NCBI GenBank assembly: GCA_937890005.1
Contig: CALBZA010000079.1
Location: 1 to 16,377, forward strand
DNA length: 16,377 bases
Source of the DNA: an uncultured Verrucomicrobia subdivision 3 bacterium
GTDB lineage: Bacteria > Verrucomicrobiota > Verrucomicrobiia > Limisphaerales > DASXHY01
Direction of reading: 5' to 3'
Shown here one piece after another: positions 6,310 through 13,859 of this stretch. The notes beneath the pieces were generated by a model, which saw only the letters and a list, made by a program, of their open reading frames with translations, ran no database searches and was not told the DNA's origin. How positions within the stretch are numbered: position 1 is the first letter of the stretch; each line of letters opens with the position of its first letter. A program made the position numbers and the translations under genes.

Positions 6310-7538
6310 TTCAGTCCAATATCCTGTTCATACGAGCCAAGCTTCACCGTCTGGCTCGTTTCTCGTTTCCGGAATTCCAGTTTGAGATGCGTAATCCGGC
6401 TTCGCGCGATCTCAGTCGGCGCAGCATTCGGAAATCTTTCGATAATCCTTTCCAGCGTGCCCCGAACCGTCTCGTAATCGGCGCCATTCTCCACCTGCAA
6501 ATCCGCCAGAAAATTCAGCCAATGCACCACCCGATGCATCGGCTGGCCGGGATAATTGATCAATTGCTCCAGCTGTTCGGTCGCCAGATCCAGCCGCTTG
6601 TAATGCCTCGCGTAAAGTTCCGCGAGCCGCTCCCGGACGTCCCCGTCCAAAGGATGCCGTTCCAAATGCCTGACGTAATCGGCAACCAGTTTTGCCGGGT
6701 CTTCCTCCGGCGCTTTCGGAAACTCAACCACACCAAGCAATCCGAGATTATCAATGCCGGGCTTCAGCACAATTCGTTTCCGGTCGTGACTCGCGAGCAG
6801 ATGATCCGGTTGTGCGAGATGAGCGATCCGCTGCGACGCCATGAGGGAAAATTCCGAACCAGGCAATCGTTCGATGATCTGTTCCAGCGCACGTTGCGCC
6901 GAATCACGATCCTGTCCGATTTTCAAATGCCAATCGGCAAGTGTGTTCAACACACTCGCAATCTGACCCGGCGAATGATTTTTCTGATGACAGATTCGCT
7001 GGATCGCGATCTCGGCACCGTGCATGTCATTCATATTTTCGGCCAGGATTTCAGCCGCCATGAACTGACCTTCGAAATCATCAGGAAACTTCGCCAGTTG
7101 CGTACGAACATCCGCCAGAGCTTCCGTGTAGTTGCCGCGTTTGCGTTTCGCCGCGGCGATTGAATAAAAGGGTCGCGGCTCGGCTGCAGTGTCGCCGCCG
7201 TCGTAAGCGCTCGTGAATGGCTTCGCGATGATGCCAATGATGCTTTCCCGCCAGATGATCGCGAACACGATTCCACAGGCAGCCACAAGCGGAATGCCGA
7301 TGAACGGATTGCTCAAAGCGACAGGCGCAACCTTGAACAACGTTACCCAGCACATGAAGGCCGAAACGATCCATTTGAAAATGAGCAGCCCCGGCTCTTC
7401 GGTCTTCTTGAGCGAACGCCAGCCAACCCAGCCCACAATGGCGAAAAACGCAGCGATGAGCAGCAATCCCCGAATGAACTGCCAGGTCCGATTCGGCAGC
7501 GCGGCGGCATCTGCGGCACTGAGCAGAAAGAGAAACAT
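6285..7538 (-). CDS. Membrane-anchored tetratricopeptide-repeat protein, function unknown
   Basis: This 417-aa protein has three hydrophobic segments in the first quarter, at about 20-38, 51-70 and 80-97. A mostly helical, TPR-like cytoplasmic or periplasmic part follows. Repeat-like helices include SIAAAKRKRGNYTEALADV, then EILAENMNDMHGAEIAIQRI, then DSAQRALEQIIERLPGSEF. Later come ELYARHYKRLDLATEQLEQL and TVRGTLERIIERFPNAAPTE. The last two match each other in the ALEQIIERLP / TLERIIERFP phrase, which indicates real repeats. It lies 30 bases downstream of the H-X9-DG pseudopilin and probably shares its transcript. A role in assembling or scaffolding a pilus-like machine would be a guess from context only. 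Its stop lies inside the loop of the terminator hairpin of the convergent gene. Confidence 0.8.
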   Translation of the reverse strand: MFLFLLSAADAAALPNRTWQFIRGLLLIAAFFAIVGWVGWRSLKKTEEPGLLIFKWIVSAFMCWVTLFKVAPVALSNPFIGIPLVAACGIVFAIIWRESIIGIIAKPFTSAYDGGDTAAEPRPFYSIAAAKRKRGNYTEALADVRTQLAKFPDDFEGQFMAAEILAENMNDMHGAEIAIQRICHQKNHSPGQIASVLNTLADWHLKIGQDRDSAQRALEQIIERLPGSEFSLMASQRIAHLAQPDHLLASHDRKRIVLKPGIDNLGLLGVVEFPKAPEEDPAKLVADYVRHLERHPLDGDVRERLAELYARHYKRLDLATEQLEQLINYPGQPMHRVVHWLNFLADLQVENGADYETVRGTLERIIERFPNAAPTEIARSRITHLKLEFRKRETSQTVKLGSYEQDIGLKKTPPRDP

Positions 7539-7568
7539 CGGTCTTTGGACAATGGTCCAACCGCAACG

Positions 7569-8240
7569 TCACGGAACAAACAACCGCAAGCCCGAAGTCC
7601 CTTGCTTGGAAATGATACCGTTCAACCCCTGCGTTTTGACGAACTCGGCATGCCCATCCAGAAACAGAAAACAACCGCCATTTTTATGAATGTCCGACGT
7701 CCATTCGACGTTTGAGGTGTTTGAGACCGAGATCAATCCAGTCGTAAGCGCCCGCCCGTTCACATTGAGATTGCGATCTCCCATCAATACGACTTCTGAT
7801 GGCCTCGGACTGGCGGAAAGGCCCGGAACGGCCACGTTGATGAAATAGCTGAGATTTGTATTTTCGAGCGTTTCGACCGAGGCGGCGGCCTCTCTGGATG
7901 GATCCGCAGGACAGATCAGCATCTGCGGTCTAAAACTTCCCTCAGAAAGACTCTGAAGAGGTCGGAACTGCATGGCCGCTGGTTCTGACTCAACCCATTC
8001 CATGCTTCCACCTGAATTGGTCGAGACACCCCAGGGTAACCGATCTCCGTGATCCGACGACCAATACATCAGCGCGATGGCATCCTGACGGAGATTGGAC
8101 TGGCAGATTGTTCGCGCCGTTTTTTTGGGACGGTTCGTTGGGATTGCAAAGAAGGCAATCAGAATAATGATCGCAACAACGACCAACAATTCCAGAAGGG
8201 TAAATGCTTTCGTCGGTCCTTGGTCCGAGAACGGTTTCAT
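7569..8240 (-). CDS. Prepilin-type protein with H-X9-DG domain (DUF1559-like)
   Basis: This 223-aa secreted pseudopilin is of the kind abundant in Verrucomicrobiota and Planctomycetota. The prepilin leader PTKAFTLLELLVVVAIIILI would be cut after Ala12, with Glu17 at +5. CQSNLRQ at 46-52 corresponds to the usual C..NLRQ motif after the helix. The motif CPADPS at 110-115 is also typical. H185 is followed by exactly nine residues and then D195-G196 (HKNGGCFLFLDG), the H-X9-DG signature that names the family. Such proteins occur in large paralogous sets next to secretion or pilus genes, and their cargo role is unknown. The start is the ATG at 8240; no strong ribosome binding site is visible. The membrane TPR gene follows. 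Confidence 0.88.
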   Translation of the reverse strand: MKPFSDQGPTKAFTLLELLVVVAIIILIAFFAIPTNRPKKTARTICQSNLRQDAIALMYWSSDHGDRLPWGVSTNSGGSMEWVESEPAAMQFRPLQSLSEGSFRPQMLICPADPSREAAASVETLENTNLSYFINVAVPGLSASPRPSEVVLMGDRNLNVNGRALTTGLISVSNTSNVEWTSDIHKNGGCFLFLDGHAEFVKTQGLNGIISKQGTSGLRLFVP

Positions 8241-8320
8241 GGACCGACTCTACGCCCTCACCGAAAAAATCCAAGTGCACTTTAATTTGATACGCCAGGA
8301 ACCGGAATTTCTACTCATTC

Positions 8321-8391
8321 GTAGCCGCCGGCGTCAGGAGACCGGATTCCTGAAGTTGAAGCACTTGGGGGTTCCGCCTCATGGCGGCTAC
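8321..8391. repeat. 71-bp palindromic intergenic repeat
   Basis: GTAGCCGCC (8321-8329) and GGCGGCTAC (8383-8391) are perfect 9-bp inverted arms. Two smaller perfect hairpins are nested inside. TCAGGA/TCCTGA is at 8334-8353. CCGCC-TCAT-GGCGG, at 8374-8387, shares the right arm. The element ends two bases before the tyrS stop codon (8394-8396). GTAGCCGCC...GGCGGCTAC units look like a dispersed repeat family of soil Verrucomicrobiota, but that is recollection. There is no T run, so a normal intrinsic terminator for tyrS is not supported. Confidence 0.65.
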
Positions 8392-8393
8392 AG

Positions 8394-9671
8394 CTAGCTG
8401 GCCGTCACGACGACGTAATTCTTCTTCCCCTTGCGCAGCAAAATGTGTTTCCCAAACAGGAGATCGTTTGTCGTCACCGCACGCTGAAAATTCGCCTCAC
8501 GAACGTTGTTGATATTGACTCCGCCGCCTTCGACATCTTTCCGCGCCTGGCCTTTCGACGGACACAAACCGGAATGCACGAGCAGATCAACGAGTGCGAT
8601 TCCAGCTCCCTCCAGCTTTGATTTCTCGATCTCTTTTGTCGGAACCTCCCCAACGATGTCGTTGAACGTCGATTCCGCAATCCCAGTGAGTTCACCACCG
8701 AAAAGGATCTGGCTCGCACGAATCGCTTCCTGCGTCGCCTGTTCGCCGTGGATCAAATCCGTTGCTGCCTTTGCCAAAGCTTTGTGTGCTTCGCGTGCGC
8801 CGGGATTCTCCGCGTGTTTCTTTTCCAGCGACTCAATTTCCTCTTTGGGAAGGAACGTAAAGAATTTCAGATAACGGATCACATCGCGGTCATCCGCGTT
8901 GATCCAGAACTGATAGAAGCGATAAACGCTCGTCTTTTTCGGATCGAGCCAGACCGCGCCGGATTCGGTTTTTCCGAATTTCGTTCCGTCCGCCTTCGTG
9001 ATCAGCGGCAGCGTGAGTCCATATCCCTGTTTCCCGAGCTTCTTTCGGATCAGATCGATGCCAGCCGTGATGTTGCCCCACTGATCGCTTCCGCCAATCT
9101 GCAGCTCGCAATTGTGATCCCGGAGAAGGACGTAAAAATCAAATGCCTGAAGCAGCATGTAGCTGAACTCGGTGTAGCTGATGCCAACCTCCCGGTCTTC
9201 CATGCGCGCGCGAACGCTCTCCTTCGCCACCATTTGATTGACCGAAAAATGCTTTCCGACATCGCGCAGAAAATCGAGATAGCTCATTTCCGCAATCCAG
9301 TCGGCATTGTTCAAAAGCTGCGCGGGATTCTGCTTGGTTTCAAAATCGAGCAACCGCGCCAGCTGCGGACGCACGGATTCCACGTTCGCCTTGATCTGAT
9401 CCTTGGTCAGCAATTGCCGCTCTGCGGATTTGCCGCTCGGATCGCCGATGCTTCCGGTCGCGCCACCCGCCACTGCGATGGGAAAATGCCCGGCGTTCTG
9501 AAATCGCCGCAGCGCAATCAAAGGAACGAGATGCCCCACGTGAAGGCTGTCTGCCGTCGGATCGAACCCGCAATAAAGTGTGATTGGCGCTGAAACCTTC
9601 TTTGTCAGCTCCGCCGTATCGGTGCAGTCAGCGATCAACCCACGCCATTGCAGTTCTTCCAGGATGCTCAT
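8394..9671 (-). CDS. tyrS: Tyrosyl-tRNA synthetase
   Basis: This 425-aa protein is the usual bacterial TyrRS, which charges tRNA-Tyr with tyrosine in the cytoplasm. The class I signatures are HVGH at 44-47 (HIGH) and KFGKT at 231-235 (the KMSKS equivalent). Other active-site landmarks are YCGFDPTADSLHVGH, GGATGSIGDPSG, and QIGGSDQWGNITAG in the tyrosine/ATP site. The C-terminal S4-type RNA-binding domain covers about 355-420 (LVHSGLCPSKGQARKDVEGG). Length and architecture are normal. The ATG start has no evident Shine-Dalgarno sequence; the conserved N-terminus (MSILEELQWRGLI) fixes it. It is 142 bases after pilT on the same strand, and no terminator is obvious between them. Confidence 0.97.
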   Translation of the reverse strand: MSILEELQWRGLIADCTDTAELTKKVSAPITLYCGFDPTADSLHVGHLVPLIALRRFQNAGHFPIAVAGGATGSIGDPSGKSAERQLLTKDQIKANVESVRPQLARLLDFETKQNPAQLLNNADWIAEMSYLDFLRDVGKHFSVNQMVAKESVRARMEDREVGISYTEFSYMLLQAFDFYVLLRDHNCELQIGGSDQWGNITAGIDLIRKKLGKQGYGLTLPLITKADGTKFGKTESGAVWLDPKKTSVYRFYQFWINADDRDVIRYLKFFTFLPKEEIESLEKKHAENPGAREAHKALAKAATDLIHGEQATQEAIRASQILFGGELTGIAESTFNDIVGEVPTKEIEKSKLEGAGIALVDLLVHSGLCPSKGQARKDVEGGGVNINNVREANFQRAVTTNDLLFGKHILLRKGKKNYVVVTAS

Positions 9672-9813
9672 GAGGGCGAAAGACTAAAACGCAGGGGCGG
9701 GCTTGCCAATGGTGCAGTTTTTCGTATCGCCGAAAGCAGATCGTCTTCCCGGACTTTCCTCGAACAACCTGTCATCCGACGCGATTACCTCGGCAGCTTC
9801 GATCAAAGACTGC

Positions 9814-10875
9814 TTATCCCCGCTTCTGAATGATCCGGTCCGGATGCCGCGCACGGCTGACCGCGGTGTCGTAGGTGATCAGGCACTTGCAGTAGAGATC
9901 GTAAAGGCAGTTGTCCATCAGCATCATCCCATCCTTGCGCCCCGTTTGAATCAGGTTCTCCATCTGATGCAGCTGATTTTCCCTGATAAGATTTCGCACC
10001 GCATTGCTGGCCACCAGCAGTTCGTAAGCGAGAACCCGGCGGGTGCGATCCGCCGCCGGCAACAGATCCTGCGCAATGATTCCCTGCAGCGCGTTCGACA
10101 TCTGCATCACGATCTGCCGCTGCGCGTTTCCGTCGAATACGCCGATGATGCGCTCAATCGCATGTGAAACACTCGGCGAATGCATTGTCGCCAAAACAAG
10201 ATGTCCGGTCTCGGCCGCGGTCATCGCGGTGGCAATCGCCTCAGGATCGCGCATCTCACCCACCACGATCACATCTGGATCCTGCCGCAACACATGAATC
10301 AGCGCGCGATTGAACGACCGCACGTCCGTCAGCACCTCCTGCTGCACGACGATCGCGCGTTTGTTCTGATGCACAAACTCGATTGGATCTTCGATTGTGA
10401 CGATCTTGCAGCGACGCTCCGAATTGATGAGATCGACGAGATAATTCAACGTCGTGGTTTTTCCGGCACCGGTCGGACCGGTGATCAACACAAGCCCGTT
10501 CGGCCGGCGCGCCAGGTCATCAATTTTCTCCGGCAAACCCAGTTCTTCACGTGACGCGACGCGTTCGCCGCAAAACCGAAAACTCAATTCCGGCGAACCG
10601 TTCCTGCGGTAAAACGTCACGCGCACACGGCCGGCCGTCGGATGCAGCAAAGAAATGCAAAGTTCCCATTCCTGCTCGAACTTCCGCAGCTGTTGTTCGT
10701 TCAACAGGCTGTTCGCCATGCGCGCCACGTCCTCCTGCGCGAGCGCATCTTCGTCGGCAATGATGATTTCACCGTTCACCCGGAAGGCGGGCGGCACGCC
10801 GGCGACAAGATGCAGATCGGAACCGTCGAACTCCTTCGCAGAGGCCAGCAGGCGGTCAAGATTCTCGTCAATCAT
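9814..10875 (-). CDS. pilT: Type IV pilus retraction ATPase PilT
   Basis: This 353-aa hexameric secretion-superfamily ATPase would depolymerise type IV pili from the cytoplasmic side. Walker A is GPTGAGKT at 133-140. The Asp box is IEDPIEF at 161-167. Walker B is QDPDVIVVGEMRD, around 198-210. The His box is TGHLVLATMHS at 223-233. AVRNLIRE at 292-299 is the PilT-specific AIRNLIRE motif needed for retraction, and separates it from the assembly ATPases PilB and GspE. A GTG four codons upstream (10887) is a possible alternative start. It is the last gene of the six-gene operon headed by the ECF sigma gene. No other pilus core genes are adjacent, although gspF and pseudopilins lie 5-6 kb away. 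Confidence 0.95.
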   Translation of the reverse strand: MIDENLDRLLASAKEFDGSDLHLVAGVPPAFRVNGEIIIADEDALAQEDVARMANSLLNEQQLRKFEQEWELCISLLHPTAGRVRVTFYRRNGSPELSFRFCGERVASREELGLPEKIDDLARRPNGLVLITGPTGAGKTTTLNYLVDLINSERRCKIVTIEDPIEFVHQNKRAIVVQQEVLTDVRSFNRALIHVLRQDPDVIVVGEMRDPEAIATAMTAAETGHLVLATMHSPSVSHAIERIIGVFDGNAQRQIVMQMSNALQGIIAQDLLPAADRTRRVLAYELLVASNAVRNLIRENQLHQMENLIQTGRKDGMMLMDNCLYDLYCKCLITYDTAVSRARHPDRIIQKRG

Positions 10876-10899
10876 GCAGGAAATCACATCGCGCTTCGT

Positions 10900-11718
10900 T
10901 CACTGGAAAAACCGTTGCCTCAGCCACTCCGTCATTTGCGACCAGATTCCTGTTTCGCCGACGCGAATCAATTCCAAACTTGCCGCCTGACAACGCGGAT
11001 TGAGCTGCATCGCCTGCTCCAGCGACGTCCGCGCCGAAGCCGAGAGCGACAACGCATTCTGGCACTTGCCGAGTTCAAGCCAGAGCAGGAAATGCCCGGC
11101 GTTCAACTCCACCGCCTGCTGCAGATGTTTCAACGCCAGCGCGAACTGCTTGTAGAAAAAGCGAATCCTTCCCGCCAGCCACACAACCACCCAATCTCCA
11201 GGCGCGAGCATCAATGCCTTTTCAAAGCAGTAATCCGCCCGCTGCTCTTTGCGCGCGAGCAACACGTCGCCGCGGGCCAGCCAGACGTAAGGCGTGTCAC
11301 CACGCTCCTGAATTGATGCATCCGAAAACACCAGTGCGCCGTTCAAATCGCCGCTGCGTCCGAGCGCGACGCCCTTGGCAGCGAGCAGTTCAGGTTCATT
11401 TGGAAATCGTTCCAAAGCTTTGTCCGCCCAAAGGCCGGCTTCGCGAAATTCGCCCAGCTCAATCAGCATCTTCACCTGCGCCGTCCATGCCGCTGCGTTG
11501 TGCGGACTGAACTCCAGCACCTTCGAATACAGCCGCAGTGCGCTTTCGAACTCGCCATTCTCAAACGCCCGGGTGGCTTCGGAGAAATAATAGGTTTCAT
11601 CCTTCGAAAGCGGTTTGGGACGACGGGAGTTTTCCTCCGCCTCACCGCCAAGTTCGAGATTGTTGAATCGACTCATGCTTCTGGATGCAGATCTCACCCA
11701 CAAACAACCGTCTGCCAT
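10900..11718 (-). CDS. Soluble tetratricopeptide-repeat protein, function unknown
   Basis: This protein of about 272 aa has several consecutive TPR motifs and no signal peptide or membrane helix. Clear repeats include EATRAFENGEFESALRLYSK, then VKMLIELGEFREAGLWADKA, then GVALGRSGDLNGALVFSDAS. The later QFALALKHLQQAVELNAGHF and ASARTSLEQAMQLNPRCQAA also fit. The ATG at 11718 overlaps the preceding stop by one base (TGATG). An internal ATG at 11676, giving MSRFNNLELGG, looks more like a natural N-terminus and is an equally good start. It sits between a small membrane protein and pilT, so an adaptor role for the pilus ATPase is plausible but unproven. Confidence 0.78.
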   Translation of the reverse strand: MADGCLWVRSASRSMSRFNNLELGGEAEENSRRPKPLSKDETYYFSEATRAFENGEFESALRLYSKVLEFSPHNAAAWTAQVKMLIELGEFREAGLWADKALERFPNEPELLAAKGVALGRSGDLNGALVFSDASIQERGDTPYVWLARGDVLLARKEQRADYCFEKALMLAPGDWVVVWLAGRIRFFYKQFALALKHLQQAVELNAGHFLLWLELGKCQNALSLSASARTSLEQAMQLNPRCQAASLELIRVGETGIWSQMTEWLRQRFFQ

Positions 11719-12044
11719 CAACCGGTTGAACCACGGCGCCCCGTCCCGGCACCCTTCAATCGTTCCCTTGCGACACGCAGTTCGTCGTCAGACAGTTTTG
11801 GAAACCGCCCGCGCCCGGCAGTCCCATCGTCATTGCCGCGCCGCAACAAAGATATCAACAGGATCGCACCTGCGGCAGCGAACGCCAAAATGACCGGTTC
11901 GATTGAAATCGGGATTTCTTCCTTCCGGGCCACAACACCGGCAAGAGCAATCCCGAACAACACGAAGATCGCGACCAGAAAAACCGTGGCGTTTCTGCCG
12001 CAGTCCTTCAGCTGCTCAAAAAATCCGTTCCAGAATGGACTCAT
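11718..12044 (-). CDS. Small two-helix membrane protein, function unknown
   Basis: This 108-aa protein has two hydrophobic helices, about 20-39 (TVFLVAIFVLFGIALAGVVA) and 48-67. They are joined by a short charged loop and followed by a basic, glycine-rich cytoplasmic-type tail that includes FPKLSDDELRVARERL. The ATG at 12044 overlaps the AAA ATPase stop as ATGA, which points to translational coupling. The frame is open further upstream to 12131, but that part reads the end of the ATPase gene in another frame. No family is recognised. Its place suggests a membrane partner for the ATPase or TPR protein. Confidence 0.72.
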   Translation of the reverse strand: MSPFWNGFFEQLKDCGRNATVFLVAIFVLFGIALAGVVARKEEIPISIEPVILAFAAAGAILLISLLRRGNDDGTAGRGRFPKLSDDELRVARERLKGAGTGRRGSTG

Positions 12045-13603
12045 GATATTGCCGGGCCGAGTTCCTTTCGCGCGTTCATCGGTTGAACATCGCGTGGAAC
12101 ACTCGCGTTTCTCGCACGTCCGTCGGCCCATTGACGCAACTCGCTGATCTGTTCCTCCATCGTTTTTGCCAAAGGGACGGTCTGCGCCAGCGCGTTCAAA
12201 ACGTGTTCGGTTTTCAATTCCTGCCGATCATAAAAGGCATCGTAGAGTGCGCTGTTGATCGCCTCCTCGATTTCCGCGCCGCTGAAGTCATGACTCTGCG
12301 CCGCCAGCGCCTCCAGATCGAATGCGGCCACATCACGTCCTCGCTTCGCCAGATGAATCCCAAAAATCTCAGTCCGCTCTTCGCGCCCCGGCAGATCAAC
12401 GAAAAAGATTTCGTCCAACCGCCCTTTCCGCAGCAGTTCCGCGGGCAGATTGGAAATATCATTCGCGGTCGCGACGACGAAAACCGGCGCGGTCTTCTCA
12501 GACAGCCACGTGAGAAATGTGCCGAACACCCGGGCCGTCGTACCGCCATCGCTGATTCCCGACGCTTGCGAACCGGCAAAGGCCTTGTCGATTTCGTCCA
12601 CCCATAGAATGGCTGGAGCGACTGATTCCGCGACGGCAATGGCGCGTCGCACATTCTCTTCCGACGAACCCACGAAGCTGCCGAACATCCGTCCCATGTC
12701 GAAGCGAAGCAACGGAAGTTGCCATTGTGTCGAAACCGCCTTCGCGCAAAGGCTCTTTCCGCAACCTTGCACGCCGAGCATGAGAATTCCCTTTGGTGAC
12801 GGCAGACCGAAGTCGCGCGCCTCCTCGGTGAATGCCACGGATCGTTTGTTCAACCAATCCTTCAGCACACCCAATCCGCCGACATGCGCGAAACTTTCGC
12901 TCGTGGAACAATACTCCAGCAGGCCGTTTTTCCGGATGATCTGCTGCTTTTCGCTGAAGACCTCGTTCACATCGTCCACGCTCAGGCGATTGTCCTTCAC
13001 GATGATCTTGGCAAAAACATTCTCCGCCTCGCCCAACGTGAGTCCCAGCGCAGACTGAAGCAGCCGATCGCGCCCCGCTTCGTCCAGTTCCACCTTGACC
13101 TGTTTCAGATGCTTCACGTCCGAAACGATCCGATCCAGCAGCTCGTTCAAATCGGCACGGGTCGGCAGCGGGAAATTCAAAAGCGTGATTTCCTTTTCCA
13201 GTTCCGCCGGAATCTCCAGCGTCGGAGAAACGAGAACGATCGTTTTGAAACTGTTCTTGAGGTGCAGCGCGATTTCCTTGAGCCGGCGGATGATGGCGTA
13301 ATTGCCTCTCGCAAGAAACGGATGGAAATCCTTGAACAGGAAAATCGCTGGCTCGACCTGCTCAATCACCTGATCCAGCGCGGCAATCGGATCCTTCGTC
13401 GCGGGATTTCGATTTTTCTGGGATTGAATCGATGTCCCGGCCGGAACGATTCCCGTGCTGCAACTCCATTCGAACAATTTCTTCTGACGACGCCGCGCAA
13501 TTTCGGCAACGACCACCTGCACCCGCAGCTCTTCGCTGCTGAGAACGTAAAGGATCGGATACCGCGCCCGGATCAGCGTTTCGAGTTCAGCCTGGAAATT
13601 CAT
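12041..13603 (-). CDS. Ycf46-like AAA+ ATPase
   Basis: This 520-aa protein has an N-terminal domain of about 225 residues, starting MNFQAELETLIRARYPILYV, and a C-terminal AAA+ module. The architecture is that of the Ycf46 group known from plastids, cyanobacteria and many other bacteria. Walker A is GVQGCGKS at 277-284. Walker B is ILWVDEID at 332-339. Sensor 1 is VVATAND, about 376-382. Arginines in LLRKGRLDEIFF (392, 395) are the usual Arg-finger region, and FSGAEIEEAI at 440-449 lies in the sensor 2 helix. The frame extends to 13717, but the ATG at 13603 lies one base after the stop of the 74-aa gene and begins the conserved domain. The substrate is unknown. Coupling to an ECF sigma factor upstream and to TPR and pilT genes downstream is unusual. 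Confidence 0.88.
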   Translation of the reverse strand: MNFQAELETLIRARYPILYVLSSEELRVQVVVAEIARRRQKKLFEWSCSTGIVPAGTSIQSQKNRNPATKDPIAALDQVIEQVEPAIFLFKDFHPFLARGNYAIIRRLKEIALHLKNSFKTIVLVSPTLEIPAELEKEITLLNFPLPTRADLNELLDRIVSDVKHLKQVKVELDEAGRDRLLQSALGLTLGEAENVFAKIIVKDNRLSVDDVNEVFSEKQQIIRKNGLLEYCSTSESFAHVGGLGVLKDWLNKRSVAFTEEARDFGLPSPKGILMLGVQGCGKSLCAKAVSTQWQLPLLRFDMGRMFGSFVGSSEENVRRAIAVAESVAPAILWVDEIDKAFAGSQASGISDGGTTARVFGTFLTWLSEKTAPVFVVATANDISNLPAELLRKGRLDEIFFVDLPGREERTEIFGIHLAKRGRDVAAFDLEALAAQSHDFSGAEIEEAINSALYDAFYDRQELKTEHVLNALAQTVPLAKTMEEQISELRQWADGRARNASVPRDVQPMNARKELGPAIS

Positions 13604-13604
13604 A

Positions 13605-13829
13605 TCAACGCCCAAACAACTTCTTCCACCACGACCGGTTCGGCGACGTAATTTCCGCTGCCGATTTCGCCAGTCGTTGCTCAACCGTTCGCGGCACAGA
13701 CGTTTGCCCCGCGTCAAATCGGAGCAATTCCTCCACGGTGCTAAAATCCTTCACCGACTCCACGATCCCGTGTTGTTCGACTGCAGCCTGTTGCTGCTCC
13801 TGCGATGAAAACTTGCTCTGCTGTTTCAT
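13605..13829 (-). CDS. Small hydrophilic protein downstream of the ECF sigma gene
   Basis: This 74-aa protein begins with a Gln-rich stretch (MKQQSKFSSQEQQQAAVEQ). A segment VEELLRFDAGQTSVPRTVEQRL follows, and the C-terminus is the basic, aromatic SWWKKLFGR. It has no cysteines, no zinc motif and no membrane helix, so it is not a classical zinc-binding anti-sigma factor. The amphipathic WWKKLF tail could touch the membrane. It starts 30 bases after the sigma gene and ends one base before the ATPase start. The position suggests a sigma-partner or adaptor, but no family is recognised. Confidence 0.7.
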   Translation of the reverse strand: MKQQSKFSSQEQQQAAVEQHGIVESVKDFSTVEELLRFDAGQTSVPRTVEQRLAKSAAEITSPNRSWWKKLFGR

Positions 13830-13859
13830 GGCTTCTGGGTTCTGTTTCTCGTCAACAAA

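Noticed and set aside
8748..9593. 281-codon plus-strand frame opposite tyrS
   Set aside because: TyrS on the minus strand is unmistakable. The antisense frame has no recognisable domain or start signals.
9672..9813. Complete RNase P RNA gene between pilT and tyrS
   Set aside because: The gap is 142 bases, less than half the length needed. Only conserved region I is matched, and the other conserved regions are absent.
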